A stretch of DNA of 58,052 nucleotides from Herbinix sp. (GTDB lineage Bacteria > Bacillota > Clostridia > Lachnospirales > Lachnospiraceae): NCBI GenBank assembly GCA_029238935.1, contig JAQZBN010000033.1, positions 1 to 58,052 on the forward strand, written 5' to 3'. The first letter of the stretch is position 1. Each line of letters opens with the position of its first letter. A program made the position numbers and the translations under genes. Shown here in pieces: positions 34,909 to 42,918 of this stretch. The notes beneath the pieces were generated by a model that had not been told where the DNA came from, ran no database searches, and worked only from the letters and a program-made list of their open reading frames with translations.

Positions 34909-36954
34909 ATGAAGAAAGTAGAACTAAATTCAGAATGGATATGGTGTGAGAACAATACCAGAAAGAATGACAAGGTAATCTTTCGAAAGACATTGCATTT
35001 GGAAAAGCAAGTAGAGGAGGCAATAACCTACATATCTGTAGATACGAAGTATTGGTTGTATGTAAATGAAGAGTTGGTCGTAGGGGAAGGAGGCTTGTTC
35101 AGGGAAAGTATGCATGGCAGTGGTTATGCAGATAAAGTTGATCTTGCCCCATACTTAAGAGTTGGTAAGAATGTAATTGTGTTATTCTGCTGGTATTTTG
35201 GAAATGAGGGCAGAAATAATTCGGATAGTAAGGAAGCCGGACTCATCTTTGAATGTAAAGCATTAAAAATTTATAGCAACTCATCATTTTTATGCTTTAG
35301 ACATCCGGCTTATTATGAAACAGGAGAACCGTTCCCCGCTTATCTATATGGAGGGTATAACCTTGGATTTGATGGGAATAACGATATCCCAAATTTTTAT
35401 AAACTCGACTTTGACGATCGTAACTTGAAGGCAGCAATCATATATCCTAACCACTCATGGGGACAGCTTTATGAAAGACCGATTCCTCAAATTAGAAGAA
35501 ATGAACTAAAAATCTGTAGGCAGACATTAAAAATGCAAAAGGAATGTGTTATTAACTTACCCTATGCAATGACATATTGTCCCAGTTTTATAGTAGAAGC
35601 GAAAGGTGGTGAGGTAATTCAAATTTGCTCGGATCGCTATACAATAAACGGTGGTCCTGGGGATGAGGATCATAGTTACAATGCTCAGAGAATTGAGTAT
35701 CGTTGCCACCCGGGGATTAATAAGTTTGAAAGCATACTGTATCTATTTGGAGAAGAAATTATACTAAGGTGCTCGGAACCCCTTAATATTATAGAGATAG
35801 GCTACCTGGAAACAGGTTATGATTGTGATATCGTCGGTGAATTTGTATGCGATTGTAATATAACGAATGCCCTCGTCCAAAAAGCCGCACGAACACTGTA
35901 TGTCTGCATGAGAGATAATTTTATGGATTGCCCGGATCGGGAACGGGGGCAATGGATTGGGGATGTGTCCGTACAGGTTCCACAATCTATATTTTTGCTA
36001 AGTAATTCCGCTTTATTATTAATTAAGAAGGCGATTTCTGATTTCATTTATTTAAGAAGGGGGGATATCTTAGTTGGTAATGTACCTGGTGCCCATTCCT
36101 CTGAGCTGCCTGCTCAGAGTCTGAATGCCATAAGTGAGATAGGATTAATAGCAGATTATTATAAATATACCGGTGATATCACCGCAATTCAAATCGCCTT
36201 TGAACCGGCTGTTCATTACCTAAAGCTCTGGAATATTGGTGAGGATGGACTTCTGATTGGTCGTAACGGAGATTGGCGATGGTTTGATCACTTGCATAAT
36301 GTTGATGAAGCAGTATTAGAGAATACCTGGTATTATAGTGCAATTCGATTTGCTCTAAAAATGTCGGAGATTTTACAGGATCATCGGTTTGATGAATGGC
36401 TTCTGACTCGTAAGAAAAGCATTGAGGACAATTTTAATAAATACTTTTGGACTGGTCGATATTATTCTTCGGGAAAGGTGGTCGATGACCGTGCAAATGC
36501 ATTGGCAGTACTTTCTGGATTATGTCCCCGTGAAAAATATCCGATGATACGTAAGATATTATTGAGTGTATTTAATGCAACCATCTATATGGAGAATTAT
36601 GTCTTAACTGCACTTTGTGAAATGGGATATCGAGAGGATGCTTATAAGAGAATGGTATCCAGATACTATAATTTGTCTAGGAACAATAATTCCACTCTAT
36701 GGGAGGATTTTTACATTCTTGGAACAAAAAATCATGCATGGAGCGGTTCACCGGCTACGATTGCATTCAAATACTTTATGGGAATAGACACAAAAGACGG
36801 ATTTCAAACGTTTTCACTTGACCCTGATAAAACCTTATTTGGTCAAATGCACTGTAAGTTTTATGCAAAGAATGGTATTGTTACCATTGATGTTAATAAT
36901 AAAATAGGAGAGATAAGGATAGACAATCAGTCAGATTCTATATTAATTAAATAA
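34909..36954 (+). CDS. GH78-type alpha-L-rhamnosidase-like enzyme
   Basis: This 681-residue enzyme has a beta-sandwich N-terminal region (about 1-130, RKTLHLEKQVEEAITYISV) and an (alpha/alpha)6 barrel (about 300-620). The GH78 active-site segment is FMDCPDRERGQWIGD, carrying the general-acid Glu neighbourhood. LLIGRNGDWRWFDH and NNSTLWEDFYILGTKNHAWSG further match the family (each quoted in part: LIGRNGDWRWFDH and STLWEDF). No signal peptide is present, so it acts on imported rhamnosides. The Arg-Gly insertion compared with the common DCPxRDERxGWTGD pattern leaves substrate open. It is divergent from an AraC regulator. Confidence 0.82.
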   Translation: MKKVELNSEWIWCENNTRKNDKVIFRKTLHLEKQVEEAITYISVDTKYWLYVNEELVVGEGGLFRESMHGSGYADKVDLAPYLRVGKNVIVLFCWYFGNEGRNNSDSKEAGLIFECKALKIYSNSSFLCFRHPAYYETGEPFPAYLYGGYNLGFDGNNDIPNFYKLDFDDRNLKAAIIYPNHSWGQLYERPIPQIRRNELKICRQTLKMQKECVINLPYAMTYCPSFIVEAKGGEVIQICSDRYTINGGPGDEDHSYNAQRIEYRCHPGINKFESILYLFGEEIILRCSEPLNIIEIGYLETGYDCDIVGEFVCDCNITNALVQKAARTLYVCMRDNFMDCPDRERGQWIGDVSVQVPQSIFLLSNSALLLIKKAISDFIYLRRGDILVGNVPGAHSSELPAQSLNAISEIGLIADYYKYTGDITAIQIAFEPAVHYLKLWNIGEDGLLIGRNGDWRWFDHLHNVDEAVLENTWYYSAIRFALKMSEILQDHRFDEWLLTRKKSIEDNFNKYFWTGRYYSSGKVVDDRANALAVLSGLCPREKYPMIRKILLSVFNATIYMENYVLTALCEMGYREDAYKRMVSRYYNLSRNNNSTLWEDFYILGTKNHAWSGSPATIAFKYFMGIDTKDGFQTFSLDPDKTLFGQMHCKFYAKNGIVTIDVNNKIGEIRIDNQSDSILIK

Positions 36955-37075
36955 AAGTTAAACAAACGGTTCTTTCAAAGACTTTGAGATACCTTAATTA
37001 CGATGATCTCGGGGTATGGTAATGTTATTTATACATTTAACATATAATGGTAAAAACTAAGGGATTTGGATTTAT

Positions 37076-38380
37076 ATGATCATTTATATCGTGCAAGAAG
37101 GTGATACTATGTCATCCATTGCGTATAAATTTGACGTTTCTGAAAAAAGGTTAATACTGGATAATGGCATTAACAACCCTAACGACTTAGTGATAGGACA
37201 AACAATCGTGATTGCTTATCCTCGAACAACATATATAGTAAAAGATGGAGATACGATATCTAATATTGCATTTGATTTTCAAGTCCCCGTGATGCAATTG
37301 TATCGAAATAATCCGTATCTTTGGGATAGAGAATACATAATTCCGGGAGAAATCTTAATAGTTGATTATGATACGAAAGCAAACATTACTACCAATGCTT
37401 ATGCATTTCCTTTTATTGACGAAGCAGTTTTAAGAAAATCTTTGCCATACTTAACCTACCTTTCTATTTTAAATTACAAGACAGTACGTAGAGGTGAAAT
37501 TGAATCTTTTTATGATGATACTGAAATGATCGAGACTGTAAAGCAATATGGAGTAATACCTTTAATGCTTCTCACCAGTTTGACCTTTCGGGGAGAACGG
37601 GATCCAGAAATGATTTATGAAATACTGTTAAACCCTGAGTATCAAAATACCCATGCCCAAAGTATGATTAAAATCATGAAAGAAAAAGGGTATTATGGAG
37701 TTAATATTACGATTACATTTCTAAATGAAGCTAATCAAGATCTCTATGAAAACTATCTAAAAAGAATAACAGAGCATCTAAACAAAGAAGGTTTTGCGGT
37801 TTTCATAACCATCGACCCTAATTTAATGATAGAAGAAAATCAAACTACATTTGAGAAAGTAAATTATTCGAATTACAATAATTTAATTGATGAATCTTAT
37901 TTAATGAGATTTTATTGGGGTACGCTTTATGGACCGCCTATGCCGGTCAGTTCAATTGAAAATATTAAATTATATTTAGAATACATGAAACAAATGATTG
38001 AACCTGATAAAATAAATATTGGTTTTCCACTATTGGGCTACAATTGGTCGCTCCCTTATATCCCTAATTATTCTGAAGCAAATGCAATTTCATTAGATGC
38101 TGCACTTGACATAGCTCGCCTAATGGAAGCAACTATATTTTTCGATGATACTTCAAAAACACCCTACTATGAATATAGTATTCAAACAAGGGATTTTACA
38201 GTAGGGCATATCGTCTGGTTTGTGGATGCCAGAACGATCTATGAAATAGTCAAATTAGTGATAGAAAATGGACTTCAAGGAACGGGATTATGGAATATCA
38301 TGAGTTATTCTCCACAGTTTTGGCTGATCATTATATCAAATTGTAATATCGAAAAATTAATATCTGTAAATGAAGAATAG
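37076..38380 (+). CDS. Two-LysM GH18-fold protein lacking catalytic acids
   Basis: The 434-residue protein has two N-terminal LysM domains (about 2-47 and 50-96, IYIVQEGDTMSSIAYKF and TYIVKDGDTISNIAFDF) followed by a GH18 barrel, as in spore-cortex hydrolases of the YaaH/SleL type. In those enzymes the fourth strand carries a D-x-E-type motif (GxNxDFEY). Here the aligned strand reads YYGVNITITFLNEAN, so the Asp and the proton-donor Glu both appear to be Thr. If the alignment is right, the protein binds glycans without cutting them. It has no signal peptide, as is usual for spore-associated LysM proteins. The ribosome binding site is weak, consistent with sporulation-controlled expression, but no sporulation promoter was identified. 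Confidence 0.8.
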   Translation: MIIYIVQEGDTMSSIAYKFDVSEKRLILDNGINNPNDLVIGQTIVIAYPRTTYIVKDGDTISNIAFDFQVPVMQLYRNNPYLWDREYIIPGEILIVDYDTKANITTNAYAFPFIDEAVLRKSLPYLTYLSILNYKTVRRGEIESFYDDTEMIETVKQYGVIPLMLLTSLTFRGERDPEMIYEILLNPEYQNTHAQSMIKIMKEKGYYGVNITITFLNEANQDLYENYLKRITEHLNKEGFAVFITIDPNLMIEENQTTFEKVNYSNYNNLIDESYLMRFYWGTLYGPPMPVSSIENIKLYLEYMKQMIEPDKINIGFPLLGYNWSLPYIPNYSEANAISLDAALDIARLMEATIFFDDTSKTPYYEYSIQTRDFTVGHIVWFVDARTIYEIVKLVIENGLQGTGLWNIMSYSPQFWLIIISNCNIEKLISVNEE

Positions 38381-38399
38381 CTTTGTGTGAGAAAAATAT

Positions 38400-38425
38400 G
38401 CCTGTTGAGAAACAGGCTATTTTTA
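38400..38425 (+). terminator. Intrinsic terminator after the LysM-GH18 gene
   Basis: GCCTGTT-GAGA-AACAGGC is a perfect 7-bp stem with a GNRA-type tetraloop, followed by TATTTTTA. Confidence 0.82.
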
Positions 38426-38490
38426 TATGATCATTATAGCCTGTTATAAATAAGATAAGGTTAAATTTTAGTTTGCTCAATTCATGCCGC

Positions 38491-38850
38491 TTATTGCAGA
38501 AGCCATTTTTCGGCTTCTTCTTTTGTGCCATACATTCTAAAATGATTTCCTTTATTCATTTCCAGTACCATTTCCTGAAACCTTTCTGTCTGACTTATAT
38601 CACTAGGGATTATAGCAACAGTCTTTATATTGTAGTTAATTAATTTTTGAAGAAGATTACCGGCTACTTTTGTCTTCAGATGAAAGAAATCTTCTGACAA
38701 AGCGCTATGGTGAATCATGAGCAGGGAAGCTTCATGTTCCCAACATAAAGCGATAAGATCAAGGGCATCATTTTCAGTACTTAAAAGGTTGGTTGCAGAT
38801 AGAAGTTCGATATATTTTACATTATTTATTTCTTTTATGTGATAATTCAT
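38491..38850 (-). CDS. DUF4180-type small protein
   Basis: The 119-residue cytoplasmic protein has the alternating alpha/beta pattern of DUF4180: VKYIELLSATNLLSTENDAL near the start, LIALCWEHEASLLMIHHSAL and FFHLKTKVAGNLLQKLINY in the middle, and EEAEKWL at the end. Similar proteins recall STAS-like domains, but the biological role is not known. Its ATG follows GAGGAGAAAC. Monocistronic and convergent with the LysM-GH18 gene. Confidence 0.72.
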   Translation of the reverse strand: MNYHIKEINNVKYIELLSATNLLSTENDALDLIALCWEHEASLLMIHHSALSEDFFHLKTKVAGNLLQKLINYNIKTVAIIPSDISQTERFQEMVLEMNKGNHFRMYGTKEEAEKWLLQ

Positions 38851-39156
38851 ATCATGTTTCTCCTCGTTAGTTTAATTTAATCAACATTCTATGGGTTTGA
38901 GCCCAACATTAATTATCCAATGTTGTGTTAGTATTATTTTGTGTTAGTGATTATATAGGTTAATAGTAACATATGTTATTAATGAAGTCAATTTATTATT
39001 ATATATTTTTAGGAATTTAGTGTAAGACTATGGTAATAAAGTGATCATAGCAGTATAATTTAGTAAAATACGACTCTCTTAGTAAAGAGGAATTACCAAA
39101 TAAGTCGGTAAATTAGCATATCAGAATAACATTTTATAATAGGAGTGAGAATTAAG

Positions 39157-39927
39157 ATGAAGAAAATTATGCCCGCTTTGTTTGTTGGTCATGGTTCACC
39201 AATGAATGCATTGGAAGATAATAGTTATTCACAAAACTGGAAAGAAATAGCGAAAGAATTACCGAAACCGCAAGCAATATTAGCAATTTCTGCCCATTGG
39301 TATACCAAAGGTACAAATATAAACGACATGGAAAATCCAAGAACCCTATATGATTTTTATGGATTTCCCAAAGAGCTATATGAAGTTGAGTATCCTGCAC
39401 CGGGTTCTCCCAAATATGCACACATTACAAAGGATATTTTAAGCAAGGAAGTAAAGATTGATAACTCCTGGGGTATTGACCACGGTACCTGGTCCGTTCT
39501 TCACAGAATGTATCCGAATGCTGATGTTCCCGTATATCAACTTAGTATTGATCGGAATGCTCCTTTAGAAACACATTACAAGTTAGGGCAAGAAATAAGT
39601 ACACTTCGAGAAGATGGAGTTATGATTCTAGGAAGCGGAAATGTGGTTCATAATTTATCCAGAGTTAATTGGGAGATGGAAAACGGATATCCATGGGCTG
39701 ATCAATTTGATGATTATATCAAACATAAAATCATCGAACGAAATCATAGGGACGTGATACAATATCAATCTGCAGGAGCTTCTTCAGCATTAGCTTTTCA
39801 AACAGAGGATCATTTTTGTCCGCTTCTGTATGTGTTAGGTGCGACCAGAGAGGATGACCGGGTATCAATATATAATGATACCTGCACGTTAGGTTCTTTA
39901 TCTATGACTAGTTATTTATTTCAATAA
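39157..39927 (+). CDS. ygiD: LigB-type extradiol dioxygenase family protein (YgiD-like)
   Basis: The protein has 256 residues from the ATG at 39157, behind AGGAGTG. Metal-ligand motifs of the DODA/LigB family are present: LFVGHGSPMNAL, ILAISAHWY and GSGNVVHNL, with SAGASSALAF and TEDHFCPLLYVLGA near the end. E. coli YgiD of this family opens DOPA by extradiol cleavage using a divalent metal and oxygen. In a strict anaerobe oxygen-dependent cleavage is doubtful, so the native reaction may differ. It stands alone with no aromatic-degradation neighbours. Confidence 0.85.
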   Translation: MKKIMPALFVGHGSPMNALEDNSYSQNWKEIAKELPKPQAILAISAHWYTKGTNINDMENPRTLYDFYGFPKELYEVEYPAPGSPKYAHITKDILSKEVKIDNSWGIDHGTWSVLHRMYPNADVPVYQLSIDRNAPLETHYKLGQEISTLREDGVMILGSGNVVHNLSRVNWEMENGYPWADQFDDYIKHKIIERNHRDVIQYQSAGASSALAFQTEDHFCPLLYVLGATREDDRVSIYNDTCTLGSLSMTSYLFQ

Positions 39928-40042
39928 GCAGTGGATATCTTAACTTGTTATTTGGAAGGTTCTGGTATAAAATGGATTTGGTTTAAAATTGATGTTAGAA
40001 AAAGAAGTTAATTATAGAATAACTAATAAGAAAGGATTATGA

Positions 40043-40996
40043 ATGACGCAAGAATACAATAAAAATGCAATTGTTACGAAGGAATATCTCTCGGAACAGG
40101 ATTACAACAATATTAAACAACTTGAAGCTATATGCTATGAAAATGATCATACAAATCTGAAATTGGAATTGGATTATAAATTATTTTTAAACAATACGGC
40201 TAAATCGAATTCAGAACAAAGAGAAGACCACACAAATTCGTACAACGAAGAGCATGTGAAGGAACAACTGAATTCGAATCCTGCCAAAATCGTAAATGAG
40301 TTTATGTATTACATAAATGGAACATTAGTTGCCTATCTTGGGATCTCCTGCTTTGGTGGAAATATAGGGGAAATCAATGGTATGACACATCCTGACTGGA
40401 GAAGGAAAGGAATTTTTAATAAATTATTTGTTCTTGCGGCAAAGGAAGGTCAAAGTAGAAACTATTCCTTGATACTTATGTTATCGGATGGAGCATCCGA
40501 ATCCGGAATTGCATTTATTAAGTCAATGGGAGGAAATTATCATCATTCTGAATATCGAATGAAGCTAATGAAGTATCCAGCCTTTGACGAGACAAGTTCT
40601 GTTACCTTAAGAATTTCACAGAATCGTGACAAAAAGAAAATAAATGAATTAAATGTTATCTTGTTTCAAGATGAAGAAGAGAGCATGGATGAAAGTAACG
40701 AAGGGAATAAAACGGATACGTTAGCTGAATGTGAAATTGCGGACGACATTGACAAAATACATGTAGAATATGGTGAACACTCTGCCTTTCTCTTTGGCTT
40801 TGGTATTTTACCTGAATATAGGAAGCAAGGTTATGGCAAGGCTGCTTTAACGGAAACGCTCCGCTTGATTGAAGCAAAGAACATAGCAGAGGTCAGCCTT
40901 GATGTAGTCTGCACGAATAGTCATGCTTTGAACCTTTACATTGGCTGTGGTTTTGAACAGCAATCGATTATGAATTATTACCAATACCAATCTTAG
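40043..40996 (+). CDS. Tandem GNAT acetyltransferase
   Basis: The 317-residue protein has two GNAT-type acetyl-CoA sites: THPDWRRKGIFNKLF (about residue 112-126) and LPEYRKQGYGKAALTE (about 254-269). The C-terminal copy is the better conserved and ends in the typical SHALNLYIGCGFEQ motif. Such duplicated GNAT proteins acetylate small molecules or protein termini; the substrate is unknown. GAAAGGATTATGA precedes the ATG. The acidic stretch between the domains (DEEESMDESNEG) is a probable linker. Confidence 0.82.
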   Translation: MTQEYNKNAIVTKEYLSEQDYNNIKQLEAICYENDHTNLKLELDYKLFLNNTAKSNSEQREDHTNSYNEEHVKEQLNSNPAKIVNEFMYYINGTLVAYLGISCFGGNIGEINGMTHPDWRRKGIFNKLFVLAAKEGQSRNYSLILMLSDGASESGIAFIKSMGGNYHHSEYRMKLMKYPAFDETSSVTLRISQNRDKKKINELNVILFQDEEESMDESNEGNKTDTLAECEIADDIDKIHVEYGEHSAFLFGFGILPEYRKQGYGKAALTETLRLIEAKNIAEVSLDVVCTNSHALNLYIGCGFEQQSIMNYYQYQS

Positions 40997-41206
40997 TTAG
41001 ACCAAATAGAACGGCTATAAGATCCTTTGAAAGTGATTAATTAGAGCATTTTCGAAGGATTTCTTTTATAGCTTAATAGATATGACTTACAGGTGCTATA
41101 AACGTAGGGGTATGAAACTATAAATAAATAGGTTTATTAATGCAACTAAGCTTTGCTTTTAATTAAATTATTAAATGTTAGAATGATTATGAAGGGGTTG
41201 GTAATT

Positions 41207-41905
41207 TTGTTTGATGTAAGAAAATTTGGTGCGCATTTAGCAAGGCTAAGAAAAAGTAGAGATATGACACAATCTGAGCTTTCCGATCTATTGAATGTAT
41301 CTAGACAAGCAATTAGTAAATATGAAAATGGTGATAGCTTTCCGGATATATCAATACTTTTACTAATAGCACAGATATTTGATATCACTCTTGATAGCCT
41401 TATCAATGCTTGTGAACCAACGAATAATGAAGCAGTAGTATTAACTCATGTGGCTCTTGGAAAAACGGATGAGATACCAAGCGATCTTTTTTCTGACAAA
41501 AATATTACAGAGGATATTATAAATATTGCACCTTTATTAAAAGCCAGTACACTGGATATTATTGCAAATGGACTTTCCAATCATGGTATTAACATAACAA
41601 AAATTGTTGAACTTGCAAAATACATGAATGATAACAGTATATTAAAGTTATTGAATAATGCATCATTTGAGAAGCTTGATGAAAACCTATTGGCAAAATT
41701 CATTCCGTTTCTTGATGAGGATTCAAAAGATGTTATTCTGCAAAAAATCTTTCATGGTGAGCTTCATTACAGCCTGATTTCAAAGATGCTGCCCTATGCA
41801 GAATATATGACAACTCAAATCGATGCCGCTGTGCTTGATGGTGTAATGAGCAAACAAGTCTTAAAAATGATAAGTGACTATCACAATTTTGGTTGCGATA
41901 CGTAG
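41207..41905 (+). CDS. XRE-family HTH regulator
   Basis: This 232-residue regulator has a start judged to be TTG at 41207, giving (M)FDVRKFGAHLARLRKSRDMT behind AAGGGG; earlier starts would put the ribosome binding site inside the gene. The HTH is SELSDLLNVSRQAISKYENG. The C-terminal 150 residues form helical repeats of about 20-25 residues (IINIAPLLKASTLDIIANGL, LLAKFIPFLDEDSKDVILQK) that look like a ligand or protein-binding solenoid. The HD-hydrolase gene begins 47 bases downstream and is probably in the same operon. Confidence 0.82.
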   Translation: MFDVRKFGAHLARLRKSRDMTQSELSDLLNVSRQAISKYENGDSFPDISILLLIAQIFDITLDSLINACEPTNNEAVVLTHVALGKTDEIPSDLFSDKNITEDIINIAPLLKASTLDIIANGLSNHGINITKIVELAKYMNDNSILKLLNNASFEKLDENLLAKFIPFLDEDSKDVILQKIFHGELHYSLISKMLPYAEYMTTQIDAAVLDGVMSKQVLKMISDYHNFGCDT

Positions 41906-41952
41906 CATAATATGAATCACTAACCTCTTACTAAAAAATTGGGGGAAAGATA

Positions 41953-42573
41953 ATGAATATTGAAAAAGTTCATGAAAAAGCAAAAAGCTTAATGATTAAA
42001 AACAGAGTGCGTATAAGTAGAGAATCAGGGTATTCCTATTACCATGGAACCCGTGTGGCAAATTTAGCTATAACTTTACGGAATTATTTATTTCCAGAGA
42101 TATATGAATTTGATGATATCATATACGCAGCTGGCTATTTTCATGACATAGGAAAAGGGTTTGAACCTCATAATAAATATGGTGCAGCTCTTGCAAAAGA
42201 AGCCTTAAGAGATCTGTGCACAAACGAAGAATTAGACTTGATATGTGAAATAATCTTAAACCACTGTAATAAAGGAGGTTCAAACAATGATCACTTTACA
42301 TCAAAGCTTATTCAAGATGCAGACGGAATTGATTGGATAGGAGCGAATGGGGTCTGGATTGATTTATACCATAAAGCCAACATTGATATGTCCAGTATGG
42401 AATATATTGATACTTTTAAAGAACCTCATGACACAGGAGAAAACGCCAAGTTCAATTATGATATTACGAAACAGATATTCATTGATAGAATGAAATATAA
42501 AAATGAATTTATCCTTCGTCTATCAAAAGAAGCGATAGGCGAAATATACATACCTCAAAGATTTGGACTATAA
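41953..42573 (+). CDS. HD-domain phosphohydrolase
   Basis: The 206-residue metal-dependent hydrolase of the HD superfamily shows the ligands YYHGTRVANLA (first His), AAGYFHDIGKG (HD pair), ILNHCNKGG (a further His) and LIQDADGIDWIG (final Asp). Substrates in this family range from nucleotides to cyclic dinucleotides. It follows the XRE regulator gene closely and has a good GGGGGAAAG ribosome binding site. Precise substrate unknown. Confidence 0.82.
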   Translation: MNIEKVHEKAKSLMIKNRVRISRESGYSYYHGTRVANLAITLRNYLFPEIYEFDDIIYAAGYFHDIGKGFEPHNKYGAALAKEALRDLCTNEELDLICEIILNHCNKGGSNNDHFTSKLIQDADGIDWIGANGVWIDLYHKANIDMSSMEYIDTFKEPHDTGENAKFNYDITKQIFIDRMKYKNEFILRLSKEAIGEIYIPQRFGL

Positions 42574-42599
42574 TATATACAATCTATACTAAATTTGGG

Positions 42600-42628
42600 T
42601 TGACAGACCGTATAGAATACCTTATAAT
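42600..42628 (+). promoter_or_regulatory. Consensus sigma-A promoter of the P-type ATPase
   Basis: TTGACA (42600-42605), exactly 17 bases, then TATAAT (42623-42628). It is the best promoter in the window. Transcription should start near 42635, about 30 bases before the riboswitch-like leader. Confidence 0.9.
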
Positions 42629-42663
42629 GGGCAAGCAAACTTAATATGAATTAAGATATACCT

Positions 42664-42752
42664 GTATAAGGGAGTAGTTTTAATGCATCATTCAACAGTC
42701 GCGGCGATCAGCCTGGATGAGCATGCCATAGAATGGTTACAAGACTTTTCAG
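42664..42752 (+). ncRNA. yybP-ykoY-like (Mn2+-sensing) riboswitch aptamer
   Basis: The leader contains AAGGGAGTAG at 42669-42678 and closes with ACAAGACTTTT at about 42739-42749. These match the two conserved flanks of the yybP-ykoY class (GGGGAGUAG and GCGAGACC or GCAAGACC). A variable hairpin region with TCGCGGCGA lies between. By family knowledge this class binds Mn2+ and often controls cation exporters, including P-type ATPases. The 3' flank overlaps the 5' arm of a terminator, so the metal-bound form would prevent termination and switch the ATPase gene on. The predicted P1 pairing here is short, hence some caution. Confidence 0.68.
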
Positions 42753-42799
42753 TGATCTATTTCAAGTAATTGAGATAGTTCATCGAAAAGTCTTTTTTT
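42741..42799 (+). terminator. Expression-platform terminator of the riboswitch
   Basis: AAGACTTTTC (42741-42750) pairs perfectly with GAAAAGTCTT (42785-42794), with partial pairing inside the loop, followed by seven T (42793-42799). Its 5' arm is the same sequence as the 3' flank of the riboswitch, giving mutually exclusive structures. Confidence 0.85.
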
Positions 42800-42918
42800 G
42801 TTCTTTGATTTGATTGGTGGCTGAACACTGATTCATTTTTTTGATTTCACTGGGAAGAATAAGAGTAAAGGATGAATGTATTAGGAAACTTGATAATGAA
42901 ACAACTAGGAGGACATGA

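Noticed and set aside
38880..38970. CRISPR-like short repeats (TGTGTTAGT words)
   Set aside because: Only two short copies without regular spacing; no cas genes in the window.
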